The notes: generated by a model not told the origin, from the sequence alone. A stretch of 8,225 bases of DNA from Alphaproteobacteria bacterium (GCA_019237175.1 JAFAHP010000555.1:1-8225), one strand, 5' to 3'. Shown: positions 1 to 6,199, counted from the stretch's first letter. Numbers and translations are program-made.

Positions 1-370
1 AGTGCGGCGCCTGGCTCATGCTCTCCTGCCCGCCGGCGACAACGATCGCCGAGTCGCCGTTGCGTATCGCCTGGTAACCGAGTGCAACGCTGCGCAGCCC
101 CGACCCGCATAGCTGGTTGACGCCGTAGGCGGTGACCTCGAACGGCAGCCCGGCGCCGATCGCGGCCTGCCGCGCCGGGTTCTGTCCCTCGCCGGCGGCC
201 AGAATCTGACCCATGATGACCTCGGAGACCTCTTTTGGGTCGACTTCGGCACGACGCAATGCCTCGGCGATCGCAACCTCGCCGAGCTTGTGCGCCGGCA
301 GGCTGGCGAGCCCGCCGTTGAACGCCCCGACCGGGGTTCGAACCGCGCCGGCAATAACGATATCGGCCAT
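1..370 (-). CDS. phaA: Acetyl-CoA acetyltransferase (beta-ketothiolase), N-terminal part, cut by window edge
   Basis: This enzyme condenses two acetyl-CoA into acetoacetyl-CoA, the first step of polyhydroxybutyrate synthesis, and can also run in reverse. The start ATG is at 370-368, preceded by a good AAGGAG ribosome site about 6 bases upstream. About 123 residues of a usual ~390 are present, and the frame runs open off the left edge. Visible thiolase marks are RTPVGAFNG (residues 11-19), GEGQNPARQAA (60-70), the active-site loop NQLCGSGLR with the acyl-accepting cysteine at about residue 88, and GGQESMSQAP near the edge. The PhaA-like reading rather than a fatty-acid-oxidation thiolase rests on the TPVGAFNG and AYGVNQLCGSG wording and on phaR and a PhaC-like gene nearby. 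AtoB for ketone-body use remains possible. The remaining two thirds, with the catalytic His and second Cys, lie outside the window, so integrity cannot be judged. Confidence 0.95.
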   Translation of the reverse strand, partial: MADIVIAGAVRTPVGAFNGGLASLPAHKLGEVAIAEALRRAEVDPKEVSEVIMGQILAAGEGQNPARQAAIGAGLPFEVTAYGVNQLCGSGLRSVALGYQAIRNGDSAIVVAGGQESMSQAPH

Positions 371-635
371 CAGGGATCTCCTTGCGACTGGTAGAGCGGC
401 TGGGCACACGGCCGGTGCCGGGCGCCATGGAGGGAATGTAGGAGCGGCGGTCGCCACCTGTCCAGCCGGCGCGGGACTCATCCGCCGCAAAAATGTCGAG
501 CCTTGGCCTCGCGCGCGGCGCCCCTCGGCAGGCCGGTAGCGTGTCTAGCCGAAATCGGCAACAGTGCGCCCGCCGTGGCGGTGGCGCTGGTTCCCGTTGT
601 CCACACCCGCACCTTGGCGCCTGAACGTCGAGCGT

Positions 636-1274
636 TCAACCCGCTTTGCCCCCAATGTCGAGGCCGGGAAATCCTCCATCCCACGACCATATCGCAATCC
701 ATCGGGTCGCTGCGGCGTTCTCCGCAAAGATTTCAGCCCCGAAAACACCGCGGGCGGTGCCAAAACCATGTTCAGACAATCGCACCGGAATAGACTCAAA
801 AATGTAGTGGAACTCGGCAGCGGCCGTTGTCGTGGGCGGCGCTATACCGCGCGCGATGGGTTCGCCGGGCTTCAAAACCAATGCTAAATCGAGGTGCCTA
901 TGCGCACCCGGTGCCAATAGAAAAGGGGTCGGGCGACCGTTTACAAGTTTTAAGTCCAACCCATCTTCTTCGTAAATCCGACTTCCGGCACCAGGAGCTA
1001 CAAAAGTCAGTTTAGTGACGCACGCCGATACGCCAAGCGCCGTTGATCTTCCTGAGTTTTTTACTTTAAATCTTACATAACCCTGGGTGGGATCAGTTTC
1101 TCCAAGTACATTTGTATCGACACGGCAACCTGGCTCTGCATTGTCGAAAAGGACTTCCATTTGCGGCCTCAACCATCGCACCCGCAACCAGTTCACGATC
1201 AACGTGAGCGCCGATCCTGCCAGCCCGCCTGTCAACGCGGCGGCAAGAATTCCAAGTGATTGATTAGTCATCAT
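636..1274 (-). CDS. Membrane-anchored protein of unknown function with AT-rich stretches
   Basis: I do not recognise a named family. The 212-residue product has one clear hydrophobic segment at residues 7-29, followed by a basic patch (RVRWLRP, 31-37). The positive-inside rule therefore suggests that the soluble part faces the cytoplasm (inference). The soluble part looks like a beta-sandwich: alternating strands around VRFKVKNSGRSTA (67-79), an APGAHRHLDLAL stretch (121-132) and a C-terminal WIAIWSWDGGFPG (192-204). Two ATGs sit in tandem at 1274 and 1271; GGAG touches the first, so neither spacing is ideal. The start overlaps the end of the small frameshifted gene at 1264-1417. Parts of the gene are much more AT-rich than the window: bases 1051-1110 hold 23 G/C of 60 and use AGA, AAA, GTA and TCA codons. 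This suggests recent acquisition. That it is a real gene is supported by length and sensible protein character only. Confidence 0.7.
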   Translation of the reverse strand: MMTNQSLGILAAALTGGLAGSALTLIVNWLRVRWLRPQMEVLFDNAEPGCRVDTNVLGETDPTQGYVRFKVKNSGRSTALGVSACVTKLTFVAPGAGSRIYEEDGLDLKLVNGRPTPFLLAPGAHRHLDLALVLKPGEPIARGIAPPTTTAAAEFHYIFESIPVRLSEHGFGTARGVFGAEIFAENAAATRWIAIWSWDGGFPGLDIGGKAG

Positions 1275-1417
1275 CTCCGTCGACGACCACTCCCTGCGTC
1301 GGCGGCAACCCCAGCCGCAGCGGATCGAGCCGCGGTGCCAGCGGGTAGCGGGTGCGCCCGAGAGCGTCGCGCACTAGCCGGATCCGGCGCCCCTTCCTCG
1401 GCGAATGTGCGCGGCAT
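1264..1417 (-). pseudogene. Small basic protein gene, apparently frameshifted at a GGGG run
   Basis: Directly after the DUF1640-like gene the sequence reads TGATG, so an ATG at 1417-1415 overlaps the previous stop. From it the frame reads MPRTFAEEG and then turns to low-complexity Ala/Arg text. The next frame over, entered at a run of four G (plus-strand CCCC at 1390-1393), reads RRIRLVRDALGRTRYPLAPR followed by LDPLRLGLPP and an acidic tail, and stops with TAA at 1266-1264, inside the start of the following gene. Joined at the G run the two pieces make a coherent protein of about 50 residues. It could be a true single-base insertion, a sequencing error, or programmed frameshifting. Otherwise a shorter gene may start at GTG 1374. 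No function is known to me. The composite reading is inference from frame quality and coupling geometry. Confidence 0.45.
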
Positions 1418-1662
1418 CAGTGCGGGGGCCAGTAATGCAGAGCCGCGAACAACAGGATAAACAGCGCGGCCGCCAGCGACCCAGTCCAGATCTTCAGATC
1501 GCGCACCGCAACGTCGAGCTCGCCCTTAAGCTCGCGCAGATCAGCTTTAGTAGCGACATTGTCGTGTATCGCATCGTAAATCTCGGTCGCGATGCGTTCG
1601 GCGGCATCGCTCTGCATTCCGCTTGATTCGAGTGCCCGGGTCAGGGAGAGGCGATCGGTCAT
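1417..1662 (-). CDS. Small coiled-coil membrane protein, DUF1640/CCDC90-like
   Basis: The 81-residue protein starts at ATG 1662-1660 behind a strong TTGGAGG ribosome site; the longer open frame upstream is arginine/alanine-rich shadow sequence. Residues 1-15 hold an LTRALESSGM start. Residues 17-57 form an amphipathic, coiled-coil-prone helix that includes the ATKADLRELK motif (37-46) often seen in DUF1640-like small proteins. Residues 58-77 are a single C-terminal hydrophobic segment ending in HYWPPH. It is therefore probably a tail-anchored inner-membrane protein that oligomerises through its helix. The biochemical role of such bacterial proteins is not established; mitochondrial relatives (MCUR1/CCDC90) work with membrane complexes. 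Its stop overlaps the next small ORF as TGATG, so the two were probably co-translated. It lies 124 bases after the PRTase-HAD gene on the same strand, so it may be in that operon or have its own promoter. Confidence 0.75.
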   Translation of the reverse strand: MTDRLSLTRALESSGMQSDAAERIATEIYDAIHDNVATKADLRELKGELDVAVRDLKIWTGSLAAALFILLFAALHYWPPH

Positions 1663-1718
1663 TCTGCCTCCAATAGTGCGGCCGTGCGGAGCCGGTCGAG
1701 GATTTTCTTCGCGGTTCG

Positions 1719-1736
1719 AGGCGGCGATCGCCGCCT
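1719..1736. repeat. Perfect 18-base palindrome in intergenic gap
   Basis: AGGCGGCGATCGCCGCCT reads the same on both strands and lies in the 124-base gap between the PRTase-HAD gene and the DUF1640-like gene. As RNA it could form a tight GC hairpin, but no U-run follows on either strand, so an intrinsic terminator is not well supported. It may be a protein-binding site, an RNA-processing or stabilising hairpin, or a chance product of high GC. Confidence 0.5.
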
Positions 1737-1786
1737 GTCCAGCCGCCGTGGATCCGCGCGGCTTCTCTATTCTGTCGCGGCGTCCA

Positions 1787-2794
1787 TCAGAAAGCCGGCA
1801 GCGGCCCTGGCGGGCTGGCGGCGCCAATGACCCAGGCGCGGGTCTCGGCAGCCGACCACCAGCTGACGACAAGATGGGGGGCGAGTGCAGCAATGCGGAT
1901 CGCCTGCTCGGGCTCGCTTTCGATGAAATTCGTGCAGCCCCAGCGCGTCGCGGTGATCGCCTTGTAGCGCGCGACCGAGGCCAGATCCGCTCCAACCTCG
2001 TTCGGACGGCATTCGAGTTTCAATCCTTGGAACCCCCAGCGCGCAAGCCAAGTCTCGGTATCCCCGCGGTCGCATTCCGGCCGGCCGGTGATGACGACTG
2101 CGCGCTCTGGCGAGAACGGCGGCAGCACCGCGAATGGGGCGAGCGCCTGACGTTTACGCAGTGTTGCCGCGAGGTCGGCCTCGTAACCCGTCCGTGAAAT
2201 GTCGGGGACAAAGACGCCGTCGAGATCGAGCCCGAAAAACAGACGCTCGGCCGCAAGTTCGGATGGTGCACCGGTTGCGCGGCGTGTGCGCCCCAGCGGG
2301 GTGGCTTCCCCACGCTCCCATGGAAAGCGGAACAACTCGCGCATCGGGTGCGAAAAATCCGGCACATAGCCGGTCGTGTCGGGATCGTGGAGCACCGTCA
2401 GGGTGGTGCAGGCATAGCCCCAGTCGACCAGCGCCGAGCGGACTGCGGCCATCGTGGTACCGGTCGAGCAAGCGTCGTCGACCAGCAGGATGCGGTTGGG
2501 CGCTGCGGGCGGATCGCCGATCCAGCGAGTGAGGCCCGACTTGCGGTCCCACGCGATTATGAACAGCGGAAGCGCGAGCATACATGCTGCCATTGTCGCC
2601 GGCACCAAGCCGCCGCGCGCGATGCCGGCGACGGCGTCCGGCGCCCATAAGAGGACGCGATCAAGCAGGGAGGTGATCAGGCGTTCGGCCTGGTCGTATG
2701 AGATGAAGACCGGCACCCGGTCCGGATCAAGCGGTTTTCGGGGCCGCAGCGCCGTTATGACCGCCGGCCCGGCGGGCCGGGCGAGGTTTGTCAC
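1787..2794 (-). CDS. Phosphoribosyltransferase-HAD hydrolase fusion protein
   Basis: The 335-residue protein has two domains. Residues ~30-165 form a type I phosphoribosyltransferase: AGIARGGLVPA (56-66) is the beta1 loop region, and RILLVDDACSTGTT (101-114) is the PRPP-binding loop with its paired acidic residues. Residues ~185-325 look like a HAD-superfamily domain: motif I GLDLDGV (188-194, Asp190 and Asp192), motif II TGRP (236-239), a candidate motif III Lys278, and FIESEPEQA (290-298) in the motif IV position with Glu in place of the usual Asp pair. The start chosen is GTG 2794-2792, which forms a GTGA overlap with the stop of the substrate-binding protein gene and has GGAG 8 bases upstream; the longer frame to 2911 would run back inside that gene. 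A nucleobase or nucleotide substrate is likely from the PRTase fold, but the exact base is not visible. The HAD part could remove phosphate from a nucleotide or act as a regulator. Confidence 0.85.
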   Translation of the reverse strand: MTNLARPAGPAVITALRPRKPLDPDRVPVFISYDQAERLITSLLDRVLLWAPDAVAGIARGGLVPATMAACMLALPLFIIAWDRKSGLTRWIGDPPAAPNRILLVDDACSTGTTMAAVRSALVDWGYACTTLTVLHDPDTTGYVPDFSHPMRELFRFPWERGEATPLGRTRRATGAPSELAAERLFFGLDLDGVFVPDISRTGYEADLAATLRKRQALAPFAVLPPFSPERAVVITGRPECDRGDTETWLARWGFQGLKLECRPNEVGADLASVARYKAITATRWGCTNFIESEPEQAIRIAALAPHLVVSWWSAAETRAWVIGAASPPGPLPAF

Positions 2795-3840
2795 CACTTC
2801 TTCTCCATGCCGACGCGCTTGTCGACAAACCGTATCGTATAAGCTTTGTCGAGGTCGATACCGGGTGGATAGACCCCGACAGCGGTCATCGCTCGGTAAA
2901 ACCCGCGCCACCTTGCATGCGTCATCGCGCCGATCCCCAGCGTTTTGGCGTCACCTGAATCGACGATGCCGCGGGCGATCAAGGTCTTGCGCCCGAAATC
3001 GAGGAGGTCGGAGGGCATTTCGGGATTGGCCTGCATGATCAGCCGGTTCGCGGGTCGGGGATCGGCGTAGAGATAGGAGTACCATCCCTCGATCGAGGCA
3101 TCGACAAACCGCTGGACGATGTCCGGCCGCTCGCGAATGAACTTGGCGCTGGTCTCGATAATATTTGCATAGCCCTGATAGCCGGCCTCGGATAGCGGCA
3201 GGACGACCGGTTCGACACCGGTCTTCTGGCGGATCAGGTAAGGCTCGCTGCTGGCGTATCCCTCTTGGATCGCCTTTTCGTTCGCAAGAAATGGCGCCAA
3301 GTTGAACGTATAGGGCCGGATTTGGCTGTCGTCGTAACCGAATTTGGCAGCGAGGAAGCGCCACCAGCCGACCCGGGCGTCGGCGCCGATCATGATCGGC
3401 TTGCCCCTCAAGGCGGCAAAACTGTCGTTTCCCTGGTCCGGATGGGCGATCAGCACCGATAGACTTCTCTGGAATATCGCCGCTACCGCGAGAAACGGCA
3501 GGTTTTTTTCCGCGAACTCGATCGCCCGCCCCCCCGCCAGATTAAAGTCGAGCCGGCCGGCCATCAGCAGCATCATGTGGTTAACCTGCGGCCCGCCCTC
3601 TTCGATTGTGACATCGAGTCCGTGCTTCGCGTAGAGCCCGGTAGCAAGCGCCTGGTAAAAGCCGCCATATTCGGCTTCGGCCTTCCAGTCGAGGCCAAAG
3701 GCGACGCTATCCTGAGCAGCGCGTGCGGATGAGGCGCAAACGATGGCGAGAGTGGCGGCAAGGGTCAACGCCTCGCCCCTCAAGGACCATGCGCCCGCCC
3801 GCTCGGCCGCCACGACGATACCGATCCGCGCAATAACCAT
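2791..3840 (-). CDS. Periplasmic substrate-binding protein, NMT1/THI5-like (ABC transporter family)
   Basis: Proteins of this family capture a small ligand in the periplasm (pyrimidine precursors, alkanesulfonates, riboflavin or similar) and pass it to an ABC permease. In the 349-residue product, residues ~24-42 form a signal-peptide core ending ARA-AQ, so cleavage is probably near residue 41. The mature part opens with GLDWKAEAEYGGFYQALATG (49-68), the family's first ligand-loop region, followed by the typical GLYAKHGLDVTI (68-79), ALRGKPIMIG (143-152) and a C-terminal lobe. ATG 3840 is the best available start, but its AGGA lies only 2 bases away and the n-region before the hydrophobic core is long (~25 residues), so the start is uncertain. 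No permease or ATPase gene is adjacent. The gene is GTGA-coupled to the PRTase-HAD gene, which points to a base-like or pyrimidine-like ligand (inference). No TPP-riboswitch motif is visible upstream. Confidence 0.88.
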   Translation of the reverse strand: MVIARIGIVVAAERAGAWSLRGEALTLAATLAIVCASSARAAQDSVAFGLDWKAEAEYGGFYQALATGLYAKHGLDVTIEEGGPQVNHMMLLMAGRLDFNLAGGRAIEFAEKNLPFLAVAAIFQRSLSVLIAHPDQGNDSFAALRGKPIMIGADARVGWWRFLAAKFGYDDSQIRPYTFNLAPFLANEKAIQEGYASSEPYLIRQKTGVEPVVLPLSEAGYQGYANIIETSAKFIRERPDIVQRFVDASIEGWYSYLYADPRPANRLIMQANPEMPSDLLDFGRKTLIARGIVDSGDAKTLGIGAMTHARWRGFYRAMTAVGVYPPGIDLDKAYTIRFVDKRVGMEKKW

Positions 3841-4072
3841 GATCCTACGCGGGGTTGGCGACCTGCCTTGCGCCGAGGTCGAACCGCGGCGCGTTCGCCT
3901 GTCCCATGGGTCGGTCCTCCCGGTGTTTATTACGGGGGTTTGTGAACCGCCGCTCGACGGACGGTCGAGACCTCGGTTGGAAAAATCTGTGGTTGCCGTA
4001 ATCCCGATCGTCGACGCTAGCACGCGTTGGGAAAGCCGAGCAAGCTTAGCGGTCGCTCGCTGTAGCTACGGG

Positions 4073-5296
4073 TCAGTCGGCAGCAAAGCGCGCCTCGAGC
4101 CATCGGGCGATCGGGGTCCATAGCAGTTCGGGGGCGCGCGCGGCCGACATCATCCCGATGTGGCCGAGCGCCGGGCGCAGCGCTTTGGCCTTCGGGATGG
4201 CTGCCGCCAGCGGCGCGGCCGACGCCGGTGGCACGATGCGGTCACGGTCCGGGATCACCACCAGCGCCGGCCGGCGGAGCCGCTGCGGCTCCACCTTGAC
4301 GCCTGCGACCTGCCATTGCCCACGCCCGGGAGCGTTGTCGCCATACCACAAGCGCAGGCATTCGTGCGCCACCGCCATCGACAGCGGCACGCCGTCATTG
4401 ATCCAGTCTTCGAGCGCGACAAAATCGCGGGCCGCCTCGCTCGCCGGATCAAGAGCCGCAAAGCGGACAAATTTGCGCTGGGAGAGAAACGGATCGAGCA
4501 TGAAGAACAGGCATTGGATGATCTCGGCCGGCAGGGTGAAAGCGTCTAGCGTCATCAGATAATTGGCGAAAAAACCGAGCAGCCGTGCCTGCAGCCGCCG
4601 CTCGGCATGAAAATCCCAGGGGGTTGCGAGCAACGCCAGGCAGCAGAGCTGCTGCTGCCGGCGCAAGGCCAGCGCCAAGGCCAGCAGCCCGCCCATGCAA
4701 TAGCCAACGAGCCCGAGCTTCCTGTCGCCCGGTTGCGCGGCGACGGCTAATGCCCGCTCGAGGCGGCCGACATAGCCACCGAGGTCGAGCCCGCGTTCGC
4801 CCGGGCCCGGCTCCCCCCAATCGACGACCAGCGGGCGGAGGCCCGCTTTCGCGAAATGCCCCAGAAAGCTGCGCTCGGGTAAGAGATCGAGGACGTAATA
4901 GCGATTGATCAGGGACGGTACGACGAGGACCGCCGGTCTTGCCCGATCGCCTCCGCAGTCGAGCAGCCGTGTCGAACCCTCCTGCCACAAGACCGGCGGG
5001 GCGGGGGTGGACCGCTGATAGGGATGCCGGCGATAGGCTTCGAGCCCATCGATATAGGCGATCGCCCGGCGGGTGATTTCGCGGTCGAGTGCGGTTCTCA
5101 CCCGCTCAAACCCGAACTCGTCGATTTCGTCGGCGAGCGCGCGGAGGTGCCGGGCGGTCTCGTTCGAGGGCGGCGATACGATCTTCCAAAAGGGTAACGC
5201 GGCGCGCGAGCTCAGCCACAAACTCAAGGTGCTGATCAGATGCGCCGGCAGCGGCCTTGGCGCGCGCCGTCGATCCGGGGCCGGTTTTGGCATCAC
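4073..5296 (-). CDS. phaC: PHA-synthase-like alpha/beta hydrolase (PhaC family, short form)
   Basis: PhaC proteins polymerise 3-hydroxyacyl-CoA into polyhydroxyalkanoate on the granule surface. Numbered from 5296, the 407-residue frame shows PSLINRYYVLDLLPERS (127-143, a PhaC hallmark), VVDWGEPG (157-164), the modified lipase box GYCMGG with nucleophile Cys200, PDRDRIVPP with probable catalytic Asp352, and GHIGM with His379. The triad is therefore complete. It lacks the ~200-residue N-terminal domain of class I synthases and is nearer class III subunits in size. The start is unsettled. GTG 5296/ATG 5293 gives an N-terminal section (PLPAHLISTLSLWLSSRAALP) that looks like genuine family sequence but overlaps the upstream gene by 191 bases out of frame. 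GTG 5101 would give 342 residues and start 4 bases after that gene's stop. Neither start has a strong ribosome site, so coupling to the upstream gene is likely. Polymerase versus depolymerase or thioesterase activity cannot be read from sequence. Confidence 0.88.
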   Translation of the reverse strand: MMPKPAPDRRRAPRPLPAHLISTLSLWLSSRAALPFWKIVSPPSNETARHLRALADEIDEFGFERVRTALDREITRRAIAYIDGLEAYRRHPYQRSTPAPPVLWQEGSTRLLDCGGDRARPAVLVVPSLINRYYVLDLLPERSFLGHFAKAGLRPLVVDWGEPGPGERGLDLGGYVGRLERALAVAAQPGDRKLGLVGYCMGGLLALALALRRQQQLCCLALLATPWDFHAERRLQARLLGFFANYLMTLDAFTLPAEIIQCLFFMLDPFLSQRKFVRFAALDPASEAARDFVALEDWINDGVPLSMAVAHECLRLWYGDNAPGRGQWQVAGVKVEPQRLRRPALVVIPDRDRIVPPASAAPLAAAIPKAKALRPALGHIGMMSAARAPELLWTPIARWLEARFAAD

Positions 5297-5423
5297 CCGA
5301 CCGGGGAGGATCCGCCGCCGATCCCCAGACGAGCTGCGTACCCACCGGCTCGGTCAGCAGCGTCGTCAAATATTCCTCCCACAACGCGAGATAACGGCGG
5401 GCGAGGTCTTGGGCGTCGGTCAT
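5106..5423 (-). CDS. Small coiled-coil protein upstream of and overlapping the PhaC-like gene
   Basis: The 105-residue protein starts at ATG 5423-5421. Residues 5-25 (QDLARRYLALWEEYLTTLLTE) form an amphipathic helix rich in Leu, Tyr and Trp. Residues 40-63 are a Pro/Gly/Ala linker. Residues 64-88 form a short coiled coil (EFVAELARRVTLLEDRIAAL, with regular hydrophobic spacing), and the tail from 93 on is strongly arginine-rich. The helix-linker-coil layout, and its place directly before a short PhaC-like protein, suggest an accessory subunit or granule-associated partner, loosely like PhaE or class IV PhaR subunits. That is inference, and no named family is recognised. Residues 43-105 are encoded in DNA that can also encode the PhaC-like N-terminus in another frame. 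The gene is divergent from phaR across 134 bases, so it may be under PhaR control. Confidence 0.7.
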   Translation of the reverse strand: MTDAQDLARRYLALWEEYLTTLLTEPVGTQLVWGSAADPPRSGDAKTGPGSTARAKAAAGASDQHLEFVAELARRVTLLEDRIAALERDRPAPPRARRRNRRVRV

Positions 5424-5557
5424 TGCCTGCAGTATATTCGCATGTCACCGCCGCGAAAGCGCACCCGAGGCGATGTGCACGGGTTTGACGAGGCGACGTT
5501 GCCGACGCGCGGTATCTTGGCCGTAGGGAGCCGATCCCGAGGGGAAATGGTGCGCGC
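5424..5557. promoter_or_regulatory. Divergent intergenic region between the coiled-coil/PhaC-like genes and phaR
   Basis: These 134 bases must hold the promoters for both directions if neither gene is read from farther away. On the minus strand TATACT at 5436-5431 is a good -10 match but lies only 7 bases before ATG 5423 and has no good -35, so it would give a nearly leaderless message. On the plus strand TTGACG (5485-5490) and TATCTT (5513-5518) are 22 bases apart, too far for an ordinary sigma-70 promoter. I see no clear CTGC-N3/4-GCAG site of the type reported for PhaR; TGCCTGCAG at 5425-5433 is the nearest. PhaR is often autoregulated, so control from here is plausible but not shown. Confidence 0.35.
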
Positions 5558-6169
5558 ATGAACACCTCGATCAATACCAAAGCCGGCGACAACAAGGTCA
5601 TCGTCAAAAAATACGCCAACCGGCGGCTCTACAACACGGCGACGAGCAGTTACGTTACCCTCGATGACCTCGCAAAATTGATCAAGGAAGGCGGCGACTT
5701 TGTCGCCCAGGACGCCAAGACCGGTGAAGACATCACGCGCTCGGTCTTGACCCAGATCATCGTCGAGCAGGAGCAGAAGGGACAGAATTTGCTGCCGATC
5801 AGCTTTTTGCGCCAGCTGATTGCATTCTATGGCGACAGCATGCAGGTTCTGGTGCCAGGTTATCTCGAACAGGCGATGGTCGCGTTCAACCGCAATCAGG
5901 AACAGATCCGCAAGAACCTGCAGGCGACGTTTGGCATCTTTCCGTTCGGACAGTTTGAGGAGATGGGCAAGCAGAACATGGCCCTGTTCGAGCGCGCGCT
6001 CAAAATGCTTGCCCCCTACAGTGGCCAAGACAAGGGCCCGGCAGCTGAAGCAATGCCGCCGCAAATCGCTGGCGAAGACCCGCGGCTCAAACGCCTCGAA
6101 GCGCAGATCGACGCATTGACCAAGCAGCTGGAAGCGATGGGACGCCAGCGCGAGGGCGGCGAGCGCTAG
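5558..6169 (+). CDS. phaR: Polyhydroxyalkanoate synthesis repressor PhaR
   Basis: PhaR binds DNA upstream of phasin and its own gene and is released when it binds nascent PHA polymer, so storage-granule genes switch on when polymer appears. The 203-residue product has the PHB/PHA accumulation regulator DNA-binding domain at about residues 13-74, with the diagnostic KKYANRRLYNT (17-27), SYVTLDDLAKLI and an ITRSVLTQII helix. A second accumulation-regulator segment follows (LLPISFLRQLIAFYGDSM and on to ~130), and a coiled coil near the C-terminus (RLKRLEAQIDALTKQLEAM) is suited to oligomerisation. Length and order are normal for the family. The only in-frame start nearby is ATG 5558; its GAGGGG ribosome site at 5539-5544 is rather far (13 bases). 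Transcribed away from the coiled-coil/PhaC-like pair and followed by trpF on the same strand after 169 bases that include an inverted-repeat element. Confidence 0.96.
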   Translation: MNTSINTKAGDNKVIVKKYANRRLYNTATSSYVTLDDLAKLIKEGGDFVAQDAKTGEDITRSVLTQIIVEQEQKGQNLLPISFLRQLIAFYGDSMQVLVPGYLEQAMVAFNRNQEQIRKNLQATFGIFPFGQFEEMGKQNMALFERALKMLAPYSGQDKGPAAEAMPPQIAGEDPRLKRLEAQIDALTKQLEAMGRQREGGER

Positions 6170-6199
6170 AAGGCTCGGGAGATGCAGGATCGCTACGGA

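Noticed and set aside
383..405. tRNA-like wording (TGGTAGAGCGGCTGG) with a GGTTCGAAC T-loop look-alike at about 335
   Set aside because: The pieces are in the wrong order, the T-loop look-alike lies inside phaA codons, and no acceptor or anticodon stem can be formed.
437..452. TGTAGGAGCGGC-like string resembling a gammaproteobacterial intergenic repeat
   Set aside because: Only the first part matches, no inverted partner follows, and the genomic background is wrong; probably chance.
371..635. Open frames (e.g. 478-702 minus, 503-793 plus) between phaA and the membrane protein gene
   Set aside because: Their products are low-complexity Arg/Ala/Pro text with no family features, and they overlap the end of the 636-1274 gene. 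Apart from the phaA ribosome site I see nothing supported in this gap.
1592..2197. 201-residue plus-strand frame opposite the PRTase-HAD and DUF1640-like genes
   Set aside because: A shadow of high-GC coding on the other strand; both minus-strand genes have motifs and good starts.
2795..2911. Upstream extension of the PRTase-HAD frame to 2911
   Set aside because: It lies wholly inside the substrate-binding protein gene in another frame; the GTGA-coupled start with a GGAG site is better.
3841..4072. Extended N-terminus of the substrate-binding protein (frame open to 4023) and a possible TPP riboswitch upstream
   Set aside because: The extension puts ~60 charged residues before the signal peptide, and no CTGAGA/thi-box pattern is found. 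Only a small 6-bp hairpin (3953-3969) is visible in this gap.
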